Source of the DNA: CBDTTW01 sp965363675
Lineage (GTDB): Bacteria; Bacteroidota; Rhodothermia; Rhodothermales; DASSAV01
Length of the DNA: 23,123 nucleotides
Direction: 5' to 3'
NCBI GenBank assembly: GCA_965363675.1
Contig: CBDTTW010000028.1
Coordinates: 1 to 23,123 of the forward strand
Shown: piece by piece, positions 14,061 to 21,700 of the stretch
How the letters are laid out: each line of letters opens with the position of its first letter
Position numbering within the stretch: the stretch's first letter is position 1
Position numbers and translations under genes: made by a program
The notes under the pieces: model-generated
Seen by the model: only the letters and a program-made list of their open reading frames with translations
The model's database searches: none
Told to the model about the DNA's origin: nothing

Positions 14061-15146
14061 TCAGCGGGGGCGGCGGCCGTACATCTGGTGCATCACGGCG
14101 GGGCCGGAGCCGGCGGCAGGCTGCGTCGGCGGCTCGGACATGCGCTGCACGTACTCGGCCACCTGCTCGGTCTGCTCCTGCACGTGGGCGACGACGGCGG
14201 CGGCCGAGTCGAAAGGGGCGCCGGCTTCGGAGGCCAGCACGGCCCATACCGGGTCGCGCTCCAGCGTCTCCCACCCTTCGGCGACCTTGATATGGTAGCC
14301 CATCGCCTTCGCGGCGACGTTGGCGCCGGCGGCGGCCATGATGAGGCGGCGCAGGCTCGGGTCGGGGTTGGGCGCGCCGGGGTCGTGGTGGCGGCGCATC
14401 ACCTCGGCCAGAGCGTCGGGGAAGTTGAGCTTCCAGGCGGCGTACTCGCCGGCTTCGGTGTGGTCGTAGCCGAACAGCAGGCGCTCCATCTCGCGCTCGT
14501 CCTCGGCCACGACGTGCGCCTGCACGCCGTTCTCGTCGTAGAGCGCGGCGGCTTCCTTGGGGAAGTTGTAGACGAGGATGATCTTGCCGAAGTCGTGCAG
14601 CAGGCCCGCCGTCAGGCTCAGGCCGAAGCGCGAGGCCGAGGCCCCGACGCGCTCGGCGCTGCTGAGAACCGAGCCGGTGATGTGGCGCGTCAGGAAGGCC
14701 GAGGCGGTGCTGTGCAGAATGAGGCGGTTGAAGATGGCCGCCGCCGGACCTTCGAGCACCGAGCGCAGGCGCAGCATGCTCATGCTGACCACGATGCCTG
14801 CCACGGCCACCGGCCCGAGCAGCACCACGGCCCGGTCTACGCTGCTGACCTTGCGCTGAAGGCCGTAATAGGCGCTGTTCACGGTTTGCAGCAGGCGCGC
14901 CACCACGAGGGGGTCGCGCTCGACCATGCCGGCCACCGGCCTGACCTCCAGGCGCTCGGGGTGGTCGATCAGCTCCAGGGCTTCGAGCAGGGTGTTCGGC
15001 AAGGGCGGGCAGCGCAGCTCCAGGCGCCCGAGCGTCGGCGGGGCGGCCTTGGGCGGGGCGCCGACGGCCGGCCGCGCCGGAGCCGCCGGGGCGGCCGGGG
15101 CCGGGGCGGGCGCGGCGTTGCGGTTGCGGTTGACGAGGCTCAGCAT
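14061..15146 (-). CDS. HDOD-domain signalling protein
   Basis: A 361-residue cytoplasmic protein. After a Pro/Ala-rich N-terminal tail (10-38) comes an HDOD domain (about 42-255): LELRCPPLPNTLLEALELI, ERDPLVVARLLQTVNSAYYG (76-95), LLHDFGKIIL (182-191), GYDHTEAGEYAAWKLNFPDAL (226-246, in the usual two blocks) and RRHHDP (251-256). HDOD domains are relatives of HD phosphohydrolases. Many lack the full metal site and act as output or scaffold domains in motility and second-messenger signalling; retention of some His/Asp here does not settle activity. It starts 52 bases after flgL, in the same direction, and ends at a strong terminator, so it is probably the last gene of the flgN-flgK-flgL group. 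The substrate or partner is unknown. Confidence 0.9.
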   Translation of the reverse strand: MLSLVNRNRNAAPAPAPAAPAAPARPAVGAPPKAAPPTLGRLELRCPPLPNTLLEALELIDHPERLEVRPVAGMVERDPLVVARLLQTVNSAYYGLQRKVSSVDRAVVLLGPVAVAGIVVSMSMLRLRSVLEGPAAAIFNRLILHSTASAFLTRHITGSVLSSAERVGASASRFGLSLTAGLLHDFGKIILVYNFPKEAAALYDENGVQAHVVAEDEREMERLLFGYDHTEAGEYAAWKLNFPDALAEVMRRHHDPGAPNPDPSLRRLIMAAAGANVAAKAMGYHIKVAEGWETLERDPVWAVLASEAGAPFDSAAAVVAHVQEQTEQVAEYVQRMSEPPTQPAAGSGPAVMHQMYGRRPR

Positions 15147-15198
15147 AATAGCATCCCATCCACTTCGGCGCCGCCGGAGAGGGCGCCGGTTGGTTCCG

Positions 15199-16113
15199 TC
15201 ACACGTAGTCCAGCAGGGTCGTTTTCAGCGCCGAGGCGGTCACCTTGAGCGCCGCTTCGAGCTGCCGCTGCGATTTCTGGTAGTCCATCGTCAGCTCGAT
15301 GTAGTCGGCGTCCTCCAGGTCCGACTGCCGCGCCTTCAGCCGGATGACGGCGTCGTCGTAGGCGCTGTCGGTGGCGGCCAGGCGGCCGAGCATCGTGCCG
15401 TTCTGCGAAGCCAGTTGCAGCACGTGGTTCCGCGAGTCGGCGACCTCGCCCATGGCCGTGCGGATCGCGGCGCCGTCGTTGGCGCGCAAAGCGGCCGAGA
15501 GGTTTTGCAGACTGTCGGTAATGGCCGCTCCGCCGCCCACCTGGTGCAGCTCGGCCCCGGTGATGTTGGTCTTGAGGGTGAGCTGCTCGCCGATCTGGCG
15601 CATGCGCGGCCCGGCGATGCGCGTGTAGTCGCGCGGCATCGGCGAGGGCTCGCCGGCGGCGTCGAAGGCCGGCCCGGCCGTATCGACGCCCCCGAACAGG
15701 TACTCGTCGCCCTGCTTGGCGTTCATCTGCCCGATCAGCTCGGCCCGCAGCGCGTCCACCTGGTCGGCCAGCGCCGCGCGCTCGTCGAGCGCGTTGGTGT
15801 CGTTGGCCCCTTGCACGGCATACTCGCCGGCGCGCGTGAACAGCTCGGCCATGGCGTCCAGGTGGGCATGCGTGGCCTCGCCCCACGAGCGGGCCTGCCC
15901 GATGGCGCGCTGATGCTGCTCCAGGCGCCCCGCGAGCGCTTCGTGGCGGCGGGCTTCGGCAAAAGCGGTCGGGTCGTCGGAGGCGCGGTTGACGCGAAGC
16001 TGCGTCGTCATCTGCTCTTGCAGGCTCGCCAGCTTCCGCCGGACGCCCTGCTGCGCCCGGTCGGCCATGGCGCTGTACAAGGCGCGCTCGCGGGCAAGGT
16101 TGTTCGTTTTCAT
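15199..16113 (-). CDS. flgL: FlgL, hook-filament junction protein (HAP3)
   Basis: Junction protein between FlgK and the flagellin filament. The 304-residue product is flagellin-like at both ends: QMTTQLRVNRASDDPTAFAE near residues 34-53, and a C-terminal part (DDAVIRLKARQSDLEDADYI, then TMDYQKSQRQLEAALKVTAS) with the FlgL-type 'E-D-A-D-x-x-E' core. The GDEYLFGGVDT motif in the middle is typical of FlgL rather than flagellin. The ATG at 16113 has a strong GGAGG ribosome-binding site seven bases upstream. It starts 15 bases after the flgK stop. Confidence 0.96.
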   Translation of the reverse strand: MKTNNLARERALYSAMADRAQQGVRRKLASLQEQMTTQLRVNRASDDPTAFAEARRHEALAGRLEQHQRAIGQARSWGEATHAHLDAMAELFTRAGEYAVQGANDTNALDERAALADQVDALRAELIGQMNAKQGDEYLFGGVDTAGPAFDAAGEPSPMPRDYTRIAGPRMRQIGEQLTLKTNITGAELHQVGGGAAITDSLQNLSAALRANDGAAIRTAMGEVADSRNHVLQLASQNGTMLGRLAATDSAYDDAVIRLKARQSDLEDADYIELTMDYQKSQRQLEAALKVTASALKTTLLDYV

Positions 16114-16128
16114 AAGGGGGCCTCCGGG

Positions 16129-17523
16129 TTACATCGCCAGCAGCGTGTCCATCATCTCCTCGGCCGTCGAGAGCACCTTGGCCGAGGCGGCAAAGGCTTG
16201 CTGAAACTGGATCAGCCGCGTCATCTCGTCGTCGAGCGAGACGCCCGAGGAGCCGCGCTCGATGCCGTCGAGGTGGTCGGCGACGGCCGCCGCCGAGGCG
16301 GCCTGCGTCGAGACGCGCTTCAGCACGGCGCCCAGCCCCGAGACGGTCTCGACGGAGCGGTCCTCGAAGCTCTTGCGCAGCCCGGCGATGCCCAGCGCCT
16401 GCGTGTTGTCGCCGCCGCCGAGCGAGGCGGGCGTCGGGAGGGCGCCGTCCGAGCCGGCCGCCGCCACGTGGCGCGGATCCGCCACGGCCAGGCGCATCGT
16501 GGCCGCGCCCACGCCGGCGGGGTTGAAAAAGTCGCGGTTGGTCGCCCCGGTCAGGTCGAAGCCCGCCCGGTGCAGCGTGTTCGTCTGCCCGACGATGTCG
16601 GCGGCGAACTGGTCGAGGTCGCGGAAGAGCCCGTTGATCGTGTTGTTGTGCACGCGCACGAGCGCTCCGAGCGCCCCATCCTCGCCGGGCGCGCCGCCCA
16701 CGTCGTCGGTCGTGCCTTTGTAGCGCGCGCCGAAGCGCACCTCGCCCGAGGGCAGCACCTCCTTGTAGGTCTCCAGCCCGACGGCTTTGTGGTCCTGCAC
16801 GCCCAGCATCCCGTTGATCGTCAGCATGTAGCCTTGGGCGTTGTCCTGCACGCGCACCGGCACGAGGCTGGAAAGCTCCTTCACGGCGAGGTCGCGGCGG
16901 TCTTCGGCGGCCAGGTTCGGCGAGCCCTCGAAGCGGGCCTCGCGGATGCCGACGTTGAGTTCGCTGATCTCGGTGAGCAGGTCGTTGACCTTGCCCACGC
17001 TCTGCGCGATGGCCTTTTGGTTCTCCTCGCGCAGAAATGCGAGGTCGCCGCCGATGCGGCCCATCGTCTCGGCGAGCGCCTGCGACTGCTGAAGCAGGGC
17101 ATTGCGCACGCCCAGGTCGGACGGGTTGTCGGCTACGTCGCCCCAGGCGTTCCAGTAATTGCGCACGACGTTCGTGAGCGCGCCGTCCGTGCCCACCCCG
17201 AAGACGCCTTCGAGCGCGCCGAGCAGCCGCGCCTCCTCGGAGGCGGATCCCATGGCGGACTGCGCCTCCCACGAGGCCGACGTAACCAGGCGGTCGCGCA
17301 GGCGCTCGTAGGCGCCGACCGAGACGCCCGCCCCGAGCGGGTCGCCCAGGGGGGCGCGCACGTGCACGCCGGTGGCGCTGATGTCGTTGGTCGTCAGCGT
17401 GATGCGCCGCCGGGTGTAGCCTTCCGTCTCGACGTTGGCGATGTTCTGGCCGGCGGTGTTGATGCCCGCCTGCGCCGCGTGCAGCCCGCGCCGGGTGATC
17501 TCGTACAGCAGGTTGATGCCCAT
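16129..17523 (-). CDS. flgK: FlgK, hook-filament junction protein (HAP1)
   Basis: First junction protein on the hook tip. The 464-residue product starts MGINLLYEITRRGLHAAQAG and contains the axial-protein motif GQNIANVETEGYTRRR (about 25-40). A FlgK-type segment follows (SWEAQSAMGSASEEARLLGALEGVF in two blocks), then NDLLTEISELNVGIRE, DRRDLAVKELSSLVPV, and the C-terminal helix LIQFQQAFAASAKVLSTAEE. It is shorter than the enterobacterial protein (about 547 residues), mainly in the middle surface part. It starts 5 bases after flgN, consistent with coupled translation of chaperone and client. Confidence 0.98.
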   Translation of the reverse strand: MGINLLYEITRRGLHAAQAGINTAGQNIANVETEGYTRRRITLTTNDISATGVHVRAPLGDPLGAGVSVGAYERLRDRLVTSASWEAQSAMGSASEEARLLGALEGVFGVGTDGALTNVVRNYWNAWGDVADNPSDLGVRNALLQQSQALAETMGRIGGDLAFLREENQKAIAQSVGKVNDLLTEISELNVGIREARFEGSPNLAAEDRRDLAVKELSSLVPVRVQDNAQGYMLTINGMLGVQDHKAVGLETYKEVLPSGEVRFGARYKGTTDDVGGAPGEDGALGALVRVHNNTINGLFRDLDQFAADIVGQTNTLHRAGFDLTGATNRDFFNPAGVGAATMRLAVADPRHVAAAGSDGALPTPASLGGGDNTQALGIAGLRKSFEDRSVETVSGLGAVLKRVSTQAASAAAVADHLDGIERGSSGVSLDDEMTRLIQFQQAFAASAKVLSTAEEMMDTLLAM

Positions 17524-17528
17524 GCCCT

Positions 17529-18080
17529 TTACCCGATGCGGTTGAGGAGCGAGTGGGGAGCCGCCGGGGCGTGCGCAGCGGCGCCGCCGGACGTGTAGAC
17601 GCGCAGCGCCGGGGCTGCGCTGACTTCGTGCAGGGCGCGCACCATCTCCCGGCTCAGCCGGAGCGCAAACTGGAGCGTCTGGTCGAGCGTTTCGCAGCGG
17701 CCGCGGGTATGGGCGGCCTGCTCGCGGAGCGTTTCGTAGGCGGTGTGCAGGCCGTGCCAGGCGTCGTCGCGCGCGCCCGAGGCCGTGCCGTCGAGGATCT
17801 CGCCCAGGGAGGCGCCCTCGCGCCCGGCCACCCGCTGCAACAGGCGCACCTGCCGCTCGCGGGTCTGCGTGGCCCGTTCGAGCGCGTGGACGGCCTCGGC
17901 CGCCGAGTGGGCCGCCGGTTCGAGGGCCGCCGCGTCGCGCAGCCGCAAAGCCTCGAACTGCGCCGCCACGTGGGCGTCGAGTTCCAGCAGCGCAGCCAGC
18001 TCGTGGCTCAAGCTTTCCTGTACGGAGCGCATCAGGTGCGACACGGGGGCGGGTCCGGCGGGTGCGGGGAAAGACTCCAT
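17529..18080 (-). CDS. flgN: FlgN-like chaperone for FlgK/FlgL
   Basis: Predicted cytoplasmic export chaperone that holds FlgK and FlgL until export. The 183-residue product is almost wholly helical, with long coiled-coil heptads (MRSVQESLSHELAALLELDA; later LREQAAHTRGRCETLDQTLQ) and a Gly/Ala/Pro-rich end (SGGAAAHAPAAPHSLLNRIG) of the kind that follows the client-binding region. The family is poorly conserved; position directly before flgK-flgL is the main support. A sigma-28-like element (18088-18113) overlaps the end of flgJ and would leave almost no 5' leader before the ATG at 18080. No Shine-Dalgarno is visible. An internal Met at residue 17 (18032) is an alternative start. Confidence 0.75.
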   Translation of the reverse strand: MESFPAPAGPAPVSHLMRSVQESLSHELAALLELDAHVAAQFEALRLRDAAALEPAAHSAAEAVHALERATQTRERQVRLLQRVAGREGASLGEILDGTASGARDDAWHGLHTAYETLREQAAHTRGRCETLDQTLQFALRLSREMVRALHEVSAAPALRVYTSGGAAAHAPAAPHSLLNRIG

Positions 18081-18087
18081 AGAGAGG

Positions 18088-18113
18088 TTATCGGCAAATG
18101 TCGCGGAACTAAA
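18088..18113 (-). promoter_or_regulatory. Sigma-28-like promoter before flgN
   Basis: Minus strand: TTTA (18113-18110), 14 bases, GCCGATAA (18095-18088). The -10 is the exact sigma-28 octamer known from other bacteria, and the distance between elements equals that of the flgM, fliS and flagellin promoters when aligned on the -10. The -35 is weaker (TTTAG). It overlaps the flgJ stop codon and would separate late flgN-flgK-flgL from the early flgF-flgJ genes. Confidence 0.55.
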
Positions 18114-18468
18114 GCTCGTTTTCGGCGGCGGGCGGAATAATCTGCGGCGGCGCCTCGGCGCCCGGGCCGCGCCGCCACTGGCGCGCCAGCAGCTCCGAGA
18201 GCCCCAGCCCTCCCGACGACACCAGGTGCTTCGTCAGGGCGTCCGTCAGGGCGTCGCGCTGCAAATCGGACTGGCCTTCCATCCAGCCGGGGCCGCCCTC
18301 GCCCGAGAGATTGCTCTGGAACAGACCTTTCGTCATGACGGCCACGAACTGCCGCGCCAGCACTTCCTCGAACTGCCGGGCGGCGTCCTCGGGCGCCGGG
18401 GCGCCGGGGCCGGCGGGCGCCGGGGCGCCGGGGAGGGTGGGGCCGGGGAGGGTGGGGCCGATGCGCAT
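18109..18468 (-). CDS. flgJ: FlgJ N-terminal domain: rod-assembly (rod-binding) protein
   Basis: Rod cap/scaffold protein. The 119-residue product holds only the rod-binding domain (ARQFEEVLARQFVAVMTKGLF at 34-54, then MEGQSDLQRDALTDALTKHL and GGLGLSELLARQW). The peptidoglycan-hydrolase domain fused in Salmonella FlgJ is absent, as in many lineages where a separate enzyme cuts the wall. The N-terminus is Pro/Gly-rich and includes a duplicated PTLPG unit from a 15-bp tandem repeat. It starts 10 bases after the flgI stop and is the last gene of the flgF-flgG-flgA-flgH-flgI-flgJ group. Confidence 0.93.
   Translation of the reverse strand: MRIGPTLPGPTLPGAPAPAGPGAPAPEDAARQFEEVLARQFVAVMTKGLFQSNLSGEGGPGWMEGQSDLQRDALTDALTKHLVSSGGLGLSELLARQWRRGPGAEAPPQIIPPAAENEL
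18428..18457 (+). repeat. Tandem 15-bp repeat with G-quadruplex pattern at the start of flgJ
   Basis: Two exact copies of ccggggagggtgggg (18428-18442 and 18443-18457). The plus strand therefore has six G-runs of three or four (GGGG-A-GGG-T-GGGG-CC-GGGG-A-GGG-T-GGGG) separated by one or two bases, a textbook quadruplex-forming pattern. It lies in the template strand of flgJ, 11-40 bases into the gene, and codes for PTLPGPTLPG. Confidence 0.85.
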
Positions 18469-18478
18469 GGAAGGCCTC

Positions 18479-19597
18479 CTAGAGAATGACCAGCTCGGCC
18501 TGAAGCGCGCCGGCGCGGTCGATGGCCTGCAAAATGGAAATGATGTCGCGGGCCGTCAGCCCGAGCGTGTTGAGCGCCGCCGCGAGGCTGTTCACGTCGG
18601 TGTTGGCGCCCAGCACCACGCTGCGCGCGGCGTCCTCGCTGACCGAGGCCGTGCGGACGGCCCCCGTCACGGTCTGGCCCTGGCTCAGCGGGGCCGGCTG
18701 CGACACGAACGGGTCGGACTGCGTCGAGACGACGATGCTGCCGTAGGTGACCATCACCTCGCTGATGCGCACCGCGCCGCCGGCCACGATGGCCCCCGTG
18801 CGCTCGTTGATGACCACGCGCGCCGGCGCGTCCACGGCGATGCCGAGCGTGTCGAGCGAGGCGATGAAGCCTGCCGGGCCGGCGCCGCCCGCCGGCACGC
18901 GCACGCGCACGAGCCCGGCATGCTCGGCCGAGGCCGCCCCGGCCGCCACGCGGTTGATCGCCTCGGCGATGCGCGCCGCGTTCGTGAAGTCGGGGCGCTT
19001 GAGCACCAGGCTTAGCGAGTCGCGCCCGATGCGCACCTCCGGCATGGCGACGACGGTCGCCCCGCCGGGCACGCGCCCGGTGTTGGTGTGGTTGATCTTG
19101 ACGCTCGAGGCCCCCGTGGCGGCCAGCACGGCCCCCGTGGACATCGGGCCTTGCGCCATGGCGAACATGCGCCCGGAGACCGGGTCGAGCAGGGGCGTTT
19201 GCAGCAGCACTCCGCCTGAGAGCGAGCGCGCATCGCCCAGCGAAGATACCGTCACGTCTACGGTGGCCCCCGGGCCGGTGTAGGCCGGCAGCGTGGCCGT
19301 GACCAGCACGGCGGCCGTGTTGCGGGCGCTCAGCATGGCCGGGTCCACGGCCAGCCCGAAGCGTTCGAGCATGTTGGCGATGCTCTGCACCGTATACGGC
19401 GAGCCCCGGCGGCCCTGCGCCCGGTCGCCCGTGCGGTCCAGCCCGACGACGAGACCGTAGCCGCTGAGCTGCACGCCGGCGGCGCCGTCCACGACGACGA
19501 GGTCCTTGAGGCGGGCGCCGCCCGAGGTTTGGGCGCGGCACCAGGCGGGCGCCAGCAGCGCGCACGCGGTCAGCAGCAGCAAAAGCGTGTTTTTCAT
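18479..19597 (-). CDS. flgI: FlgI, flagellar P-ring protein
   Basis: Periplasmic protein forming the P ring around the rod in the peptidoglycan layer. The 372-residue product begins with a signal peptide (MKNTLLLLLTACALLAPAWC, cleavage probably after RAQ near residue 23) and continues with the conserved ARLKDLVVVDGA, QLSGYGLVVGLDRTGD, QSIANMLERFGL, RNTAAVLVTATLPAYTGPGA and SSLGDARSLSGGVLLQTPL motifs. The end INTLGLTARDIISILQAIDRAGALQAELVI-type sequence is intact. It starts 2 bases after flgH and its folding normally requires FlgA, encoded two genes upstream. Confidence 0.99.
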   Translation of the reverse strand: MKNTLLLLLTACALLAPAWCRAQTSGGARLKDLVVVDGAAGVQLSGYGLVVGLDRTGDRAQGRRGSPYTVQSIANMLERFGLAVDPAMLSARNTAAVLVTATLPAYTGPGATVDVTVSSLGDARSLSGGVLLQTPLLDPVSGRMFAMAQGPMSTGAVLAATGASSVKINHTNTGRVPGGATVVAMPEVRIGRDSLSLVLKRPDFTNAARIAEAINRVAAGAASAEHAGLVRVRVPAGGAGPAGFIASLDTLGIAVDAPARVVINERTGAIVAGGAVRISEVMVTYGSIVVSTQSDPFVSQPAPLSQGQTVTGAVRTASVSEDAARSVVLGANTDVNSLAAALNTLGLTARDIISILQAIDRAGALQAELVIL

Positions 19598-19599
19598 GG

Positions 19600-20193
19600 C
19601 TAGTTGGCGGCGGCGGACCCGCCGGCAAAGACGGCGGCGCCCAGCAGCGCAATTGCGCCGACGCGGGTGAGCGTGCCGGGCTTGAAGAACTTGCCCTTCA
19701 TGCCGGCGCGGCGGTACTCGACCTGCGCGTTGGCGATTTGGTACGAGTACACGGTGTTGTTGTAGCGGATGTCGCGCGGGCGCACCAGCCCCGACACCTT
19801 CATCAGGTGCGTGGCCCCGTTGACGCTGATCTTGCGCTCGCCCTGGATGTGCAGGATGCCGAGCGAGTCGCGCGCCACCACGACGGCCGTGATGTAGCCC
19901 TGGAGCAAATCGCTCTGCGAGGCTTGCTTGCGGCTGCGCGTGTCGAAGCCCAACTCGGCGTCGGCGGCGAACTTGCCCGAGAGGCCGTCGCCGTCGGCGC
20001 TGGAGGCCGCCGACGCCTGCGACCGCGACGCCTTGTCGTAGAGGCTGTGCTGCTCGGCGGCGGTGCGCTCGGCCAGCACCACCGTAATGAGGTCGCCGGC
20101 CTCGCGCGCCTTGGGGTCGGCGTAGAGCGACTGCGCCGCGCCGGCGCGCGCCAGGCTTGCCAGGAGCAGGACGAGAAGGAGGGAGCGCTGCAT
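19600..20193 (-). CDS. flgH: FlgH, flagellar L-ring protein, without a lipobox
   Basis: Outer-membrane ring protein around the distal rod. The 197-residue product has a signal peptide (MQRSLLLVLLLASLARAGA, cleavage after AGA or GAAQ), then SLYADPKAREAGDLITVVLAE, LQGYITAVVVARDSLGILHI, GERKISVNGATHLMKVSGLV, RPRDIRYNNTVYSYQIANAQ and the Gly-rich ending. The enterobacterial FlgH is a lipoprotein; here there is no Cys after the hydrophobic stretch, so the mature N-terminus cannot be lipid-modified. The ATG at 20193 is chosen because a signal peptide begins there; the frame is open further upstream only as a shadow of flgA. It starts 11 bases after flgA. The protein is somewhat shorter than the roughly 230 residues common in enterics. 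Confidence 0.97.
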   Translation of the reverse strand: MQRSLLLVLLLASLARAGAAQSLYADPKAREAGDLITVVLAERTAAEQHSLYDKASRSQASAASSADGDGLSGKFAADAELGFDTRSRKQASQSDLLQGYITAVVVARDSLGILHIQGERKISVNGATHLMKVSGLVRPRDIRYNNTVYSYQIANAQVEYRRAGMKGKFFKPGTLTRVGAIALLGAAVFAGGSAAAN

Positions 20194-20204
20194 AAACAAA
20201 CCCG

Positions 20205-20888
20205 TTATAAGGTGGATACCCACTCGGCCTCGCCTTCGCCCGTGAGGCGGGCGCGGTACACGGCGCGGGTGGCGGAGGAATAGACGCGGATGATCTCGCC
20301 GGCGCGCCCGGCCTCGCGCGCGGTGCACGGGATCTGCACGGACATGCCGGCCTGCTCGAAGCGCATGCGGACGGCGGCGCCGGCGGCCGTGTCGTCGGGC
20401 AGCCGGAGGTCGCCGGTTTTGAGGAGGCGGCCTTCCGCCAGGCGGCGCGCGGCCACCGCCCCGGCGCGCACGGCCTCCAGGGCTTCGCGCCGGCCCAGCA
20501 GCCCGGCCGGCAGGCGGGTCGTCTCGATCCAGACGGCGGCCAGGTCGGCCTCGGCCGGGGCCTCGCCGGGCGCCAGGGCGCGGCCGAGGGCGGCTACGGA
20601 GTCGAAGCGCGCGACGTAGAGCAAGGCGGCTCCGGCGCGGGCCTCGGCGGCGTACACCTCGGCCTGGAGATGCCCCGCCGGCGCCCCGCGCAGCCCCACG
20701 AAGCGCAGCCGGGGGGCTTGCACCGTGTCGGCGCCGCCGCTCAGGCGCACCACGCGCACTTCCAGGCGCGCGGCCTCGGCGGGGAACTGCGCCGCCAGTT
20801 GCTCGGCCGCCGCCGCCTGCACCGCCGCCCGCCCGCTGTCGGCGGGGGCGGCGGCGGCCAGCAGCGCCATCACGAGCAGCATTCCCAT
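20205..20888 (-). CDS. flgA: FlgA, P-ring assembly chaperone
   Basis: Periplasmic chaperone for FlgI. The 227-residue product starts with a short signal peptide (MGMLLVMALLAAAAPADSG) and is poorly conserved in its first half. The second half is the SAF-type domain typical of FlgA: ETTRLPAGLLGRREALEAVR near 142, AARRLAEGRLLKTGDLRLP, then AAVRMRFEQAGMSVQIPCTAR and EIIRVYSSATRAVYRARLTG with the usual '(A/G)x(G/E)xIRV.(N/S)' beta segment. An AGAGG ribosome-binding site precedes the ATG by about 8 bases. It sits between flgG and flgH, as in several non-enteric lineages. Confidence 0.94.
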   Translation of the reverse strand: MGMLLVMALLAAAAPADSGRAAVQAAAAEQLAAQFPAEAARLEVRVVRLSGGADTVQAPRLRFVGLRGAPAGHLQAEVYAAEARAGAALLYVARFDSVAALGRALAPGEAPAEADLAAVWIETTRLPAGLLGRREALEAVRAGAVAARRLAEGRLLKTGDLRLPDDTAAGAAVRMRFEQAGMSVQIPCTAREAGRAGEIIRVYSSATRAVYRARLTGEGEAEWVSTL

Positions 20889-20898
20889 CGCGGCGCCT

Positions 20899-21687
20899 CT
20901 AGCGTTTCATGTTGTTGGCGATCTGGAGCATCTCCTCTCCGGTCGTCACCATCTTCGAGTTGATTTCGTAGGCGCGCTGCGCGGAGATCAGGTTCACCAT
21001 CTCCTGCACCACGTCCACGTTGGCCGTTTCGAGGTAGCCCTGCCGCAGCATGCCCAGCCCCGACTCGCCCGGAGCGCCGGTCGTCGGCTCGCCGCTCGCC
21101 TCGGTCTGCTCGAACAGGTTGCCGCCCAGCGGCGTCAGGCCGCCGGGGTTGGAGAACATCGCCAGCTCGATCTGCCCGATCTCGGTGTACTCGGTCTCGC
21201 CCTGCATGCGCACCTTGAGCATGCCGTCCTGGCTCACGTGGATATCGACGGCCTCGGGCGGAATCGTGAACTCCGGCTCCAGCGGCAGGCCCGTCTGGTC
21301 CACGATAGCCCCCTCGCCGCTGAGCGTGAAGGTGCCGTCGCGGGTGTAGGCCATCGAGCCGTCGGGGCGGCGCATCTGGAAGAAGCCCTGGCCGTTGATC
21401 GCCATGTCGAGCGTATTGCCGGTCTGCTTCAGGTCGCCCTGTGTGAAGTTGCGCACGCTGGCGACGGCCGAGGCGCCGTGCCCCACCTGGAGCGAGGCCG
21501 GCTGCGCGGCCCCCGCGGCTTCGCCGAGGCCCGCCGCCTGCACGGTCTGGTAAAGCAAATCGTGAAAGACGATGTTCGAGCGTTTGTAGCCCGTGGTGCC
21601 CGCGTTGGCGAGGTTGTTGGCGATGTTGTCCACGCCGGACTGTTGGGCGCTCATGCCCAGGGCGGCGGTGCGGAGTGCGCGTAGCAT
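20899..21687 (-). CDS. flgG: FlgG, distal rod protein
   Basis: Major distal-rod subunit. The 262-residue product starts MLRALRTAALGMSAQQSGVD and has the axial motif NIANNLANAGTTGYKRSNI (about 21-39), FHDLLYQTV, GVQVGHGA-type segment, NTLDMAINGQGFFQ, YTRDGTF and the C-terminal ETANVDVVQEMVNLISAQRA with QRAYEINSKMV. The ATG at 21687 is where homology begins; the open frame upstream has no homology. It starts 13 bases after the flgF stop. Confidence 0.99.
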   Translation of the reverse strand: MLRALRTAALGMSAQQSGVDNIANNLANAGTTGYKRSNIVFHDLLYQTVQAAGLGEAAGAAQPASLQVGHGASAVASVRNFTQGDLKQTGNTLDMAINGQGFFQMRRPDGSMAYTRDGTFTLSGEGAIVDQTGLPLEPEFTIPPEAVDIHVSQDGMLKVRMQGETEYTEIGQIELAMFSNPGGLTPLGGNLFEQTEASGEPTTGAPGESGLGMLRQGYLETANVDVVQEMVNLISAQRAYEINSKMVTTGEEMLQIANNMKR

Positions 21688-21700
21688 AGCAATCTCGGTT

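Noticed and set aside
15166..15188. 7-bp hairpin CGGCGCC/GGCGCCG between flgL and the HDOD gene
   Set aside because: There is no T-run after the stem on the minus strand and the gap is only 52 bases. G/C-rich inverted repeats of this size are common here, so I do not call a terminator.
20194..20328. Longer N-terminus for FlgH
   Set aside because: The extension reads flgA in another frame; a signal peptide starts exactly at the ATG at 20193.
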